Part shown: one piece after another, positions 62,447 to 64,000 of the stretch
Position numbering within the stretch: position 1 is the stretch's first letter
Layout: each line of letters starts with the position of its first letter
Source of the DNA: Rhizobacter sp. SG703
GTDB taxonomy: Bacteria > Pseudomonadota > Gammaproteobacteria > Burkholderiales > Burkholderiaceae_C
Direction: 5' to 3'
NCBI RefSeq assembly: GCF_012275445.1
Contig: NZ_JAAZQK010000016.1
Span: 1 to 64,000, forward strand
DNA length: 64,000 nt
Translations under genes and position numbers: made by a program
Notes under the pieces: generated by a model
Told to the model about the DNA's origin: nothing
Databases searched by the model: none
What the model saw: the letters and a program-made list of their open reading frames with translations, nothing else

Positions 62447-63372
62447 ATGACCGTTTCAGCGGCCGGCACGTACGGCTTGCCTCGGAAGCGGATCACGTTG
62501 TTGAACTTGGCTTTGCAGGTAGCCTGCGTCTTGTCGCAGCCCGGGTAGATCGCGAAGGTGTCGCCCGGCGCGATCGGGAACGGGAACGGCTGCAGCACGG
62601 TCATCTCGTTGCCCGCGGAGCCCCCGCTGGACGTGTGGCGCTTGACCGTGCGCGCCTGCCCCGCGTTGAGGCCGGTGAGGAAGCGCACGACGCCGAGGTC
62701 GAAGTACCCGGCCGCCTGGCCGAGTCCGTGCCCGAAGCGCGTGCGCGTGGCGTCGCTGCCGGTGTTGGCGACGCCGTTCACGGTCTTCGCATCGCGGTTC
62801 ACGCCGCAGGCCGCGTCGTAGAGCGTGTTCGAGCAGCCGGGCTGGTAGACCTCGGCCGGCACCATCACGTCGAGCTGCTCGGTGTCGCTCTTCACGGTGA
62901 GCTGCTGCTGCGTGCGGTCGCCCTGGGTCGTCGCGACCCGGCCGGTGAACCACACCAGCGTACCGGCGATCGGCGGGTTCAGGCTCGCCATGTCCGCCGC
63001 GGGCAGGAAGGCGCGCTGCAGCTCCAGCCGCGCATGCTCGAAGCCGCCGCGGGCGATGTAGGCCAGCAGCGGGGTGCCGTTGAGCTGCATCGCCCGCTCC
63101 TCGCTGTCCAGGTTCGCCGGCAGCTCGAACACCGTCACCTCCACGCTGTCGACCTCGATGCCCACGCTCAGCCGCGTGCGGCTGCGACGCAGGCCCGGTC
63201 CGAGCGACCAGGTCGTACCGTTGACCGTGATGGCCTGGTCGGCGCTCGTCCAGCGCAGCACCAGGCCGCCCGGCAGCGTGAAGGTGTACAGGTCGATGCA
63301 GCCGAGCTCGAGCTCGGTGTTCATCAGCTCGGCCAGCGCACCAGGTGACATCTCCCAAGACGGCGTTCTCAT
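62443..63372 (-). CDS. Phage BR0599 / DUF2163 family tail protein
   Basis: 309 aa. It has the family's N-terminus (MNTELELGCIDLYTFTLPGG, LVLRWTSADQAITVNG), central SVGIEVDSVEVTVFELP and the C-terminal cysteine-containing block EVYQPGCSNTLYDAACGVNR with PGCDKTQATCKAKFNNVIRF. These cysteines suggest an iron-sulfur cluster, as known for tail-tip proteins of lambda gpL type. It forms part of the baseplate hub. The gene lies 10 nt after the DUF2460 gene. Confidence 0.87.
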   Translation of the reverse strand: MRTPSWEMSPGALAELMNTELELGCIDLYTFTLPGGLVLRWTSADQAITVNGTTWSLGPGLRRSRTRLSVGIEVDSVEVTVFELPANLDSEERAMQLNGTPLLAYIARGGFEHARLELQRAFLPAADMASLNPPIAGTLVWFTGRVATTQGDRTQQQLTVKSDTEQLDVMVPAEVYQPGCSNTLYDAACGVNRDAKTVNGVANTGSDATRTRFGHGLGQAAGYFDLGVVRFLTGLNAGQARTVKRHTSSGGSAGNEMTVLQPFPFPIAPGDTFAIYPGCDKTQATCKAKFNNVIRFRGKPYVPAAETVM

Positions 63373-63382
63373 CGGCGCGACC

Positions 63383-63979
63383 TCAGGGCTTCACCGTGAT
63401 CAGCTCGACGCTGCGCGCTTCCCACAGCTGCTGCAGGAACTGCGAGACCTCGGTCTCGTCCTGCTTGAAGCGCACGCGCCAGTAGAAGTGCCCGGTCCAC
63501 GTCACCGGCAGGCCCATCGCCACCGGTACGCCGAAGCTCAGCACGCCGCTCGGACCGATGTCGTAGGTGCTAGGGTCGGCGAGCGCGCCGCCGAGAAGCA
63601 CCTGCGCGTCATCCGCCGCGGCATACACCGGCTCGACCACGCCGCCCCACGTGCGCACGAGCTGGAACTTGCGGATGGCACCGTCGCCGGTGCCCAGGCG
63701 CTGGTCGACGACCGAGCAATCGTCGGGATCGAGGTACAGGAAGCGCTGCGCCGCGCCGCCGCGCGCGTTGAAGAAGCCCACCAACGTCTTCAGTTCGGCC
63801 AGGCCGTCGGTCTCGCGCAGCACCTCGTAGGCGAGCTTGTAGCGCCAGCGCGGGAAGCTGAAGTAGCGGGTGCGGAACTCGCGACCACTCGGCGTCTCGC
63901 GAACGCTGGTGCGGTGCATCGGCACACGAGTGCTGCCCCACTTCAGGCCGGGCAGCGTCGGGAAGATGTCGAGGCTCAT
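63383..63979 (-). CDS. DUF2460 family phage tail protein
   Basis: 198 aa: DIFPTLPGLKWGSTRVPMHR, FPRWRYKLAYEVLRETDGLA, ELKTLVGFFNARGGAAQRFL and YLDPDDCSVVDQRLGTGDG. This matches the GTA orfg12-like DUF2460 distal tail protein that connects the tube to the tip. A further leftward gene ends just upstream (stop at 63989-63991, last codons Ser-Phe-Asn), probably the tape-measure or a tail assembly gene cut by the window edge. Confidence 0.87.
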   Translation of the reverse strand: MSLDIFPTLPGLKWGSTRVPMHRTSVRETPSGREFRTRYFSFPRWRYKLAYEVLRETDGLAELKTLVGFFNARGGAAQRFLYLDPDDCSVVDQRLGTGDGAIRKFQLVRTWGGVVEPVYAAADDAQVLLGGALADPSTYDIGPSGVLSFGVPVAMGLPVTWTGHFYWRVRFKQDETEVSQFLQQLWEARSVELITVKP

Positions 63980-64000
63980 CCTGTTCCCTCAGTTGAACGA

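Noticed and set aside
46794-64000. The phage region as a genuine gene transfer agent
   Set aside because: Tail and holin genes are GTA-like, but the SOS box, Dam methylase, accessory TIR cassette and tRNA edge fit a prophage better. The missing capsid and terminase part prevents a firm decision.

Overview
The window is GC-rich chromosomal DNA, most likely from a betaproteobacterium of the order Burkholderiales (Rubrivivax/Leptothrix/Methylibium-like). This rests on the cysN-cobA-fdxA-ferredoxin reductase order, an mprF-acvB pair, an RpoE-ChrR pair and strong G/C third-position bias. It is an inference, because no rRNA or marker gene is present.

Bases 1-46,750 look like ordinary chromosome. 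In order they hold: the end of a sulfate-assimilation operon with siroheme methyltransferase; ferredoxin and its reductase; two secreted lipoproteins with Pro-Ala linkers (a GH114-type glycosidase and a HEXXH protein) around an HPP/CBS membrane protein; LysR-controlled transport and detoxification genes; the lysyl-phosphatidylglycerol pair mprF-acvB; and a GH18 chitinase with two chitin-binding modules. Next is a compact signalling operon (23.5-30.8 kb) of three stand-alone or fused receivers, a PAS-GGDEF-EAL-REC-PAS protein, an HDOD protein, a soluble histidine kinase and an HD-GYP protein, pointing to c-di-GMP turnover. A TetR gene then overlaps a hydrolase-glycosyltransferase fusion, followed by an MddA-like methyltransferase, a two-component system, and an ECF sigma/ChrR pair with visible candidate promoters. 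From 38.7 to 44.0 kb the DNA is patchy, with an IS5-type remnant, a dipeptidase lipoprotein, a LysR/quinone reductase pair, gene fragments and a secreted methyltransferase. A TPP riboswitch with two extra hairpins precedes a TonB-dependent receptor (44.4-46.7 kb), suggesting thiamin-regulated outer-membrane uptake.

From tRNA-Asn (46,794) to the right edge lies part of a prophage. Almost all of it reads leftward: tail-end genes of GTA/lambda type (DUF2460, BR0599, NlpC/P60, a large J-like tail tip, fibre, repeat protein), a gpW-portal pair in an unusual place, a lysis group (small membrane protein, GH108 lysozyme, 3-TM holin), a Dam methylase, and an SOS-type pair (SRAP and 2'-5' RNA ligase family) under a perfect LexA box. 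No integrase, terminase or capsid gene is visible.

The most interesting item sits inside the late region on the opposite strand with visibly lower GC. It is a four-gene cassette at 53,867-56,716: a ThsB-like TIR protein, a TIR protein with extra domains, a stand-alone SLOG-like protein and a second ThsB-like TIR protein. It resembles Thoeris anti-phage systems but has no SIR2-SLOG ThsA; effector and sensor seem to be on separate polypeptides. A three-hairpin RNA candidate ending in a T8 terminator lies between the holin and methylase genes.
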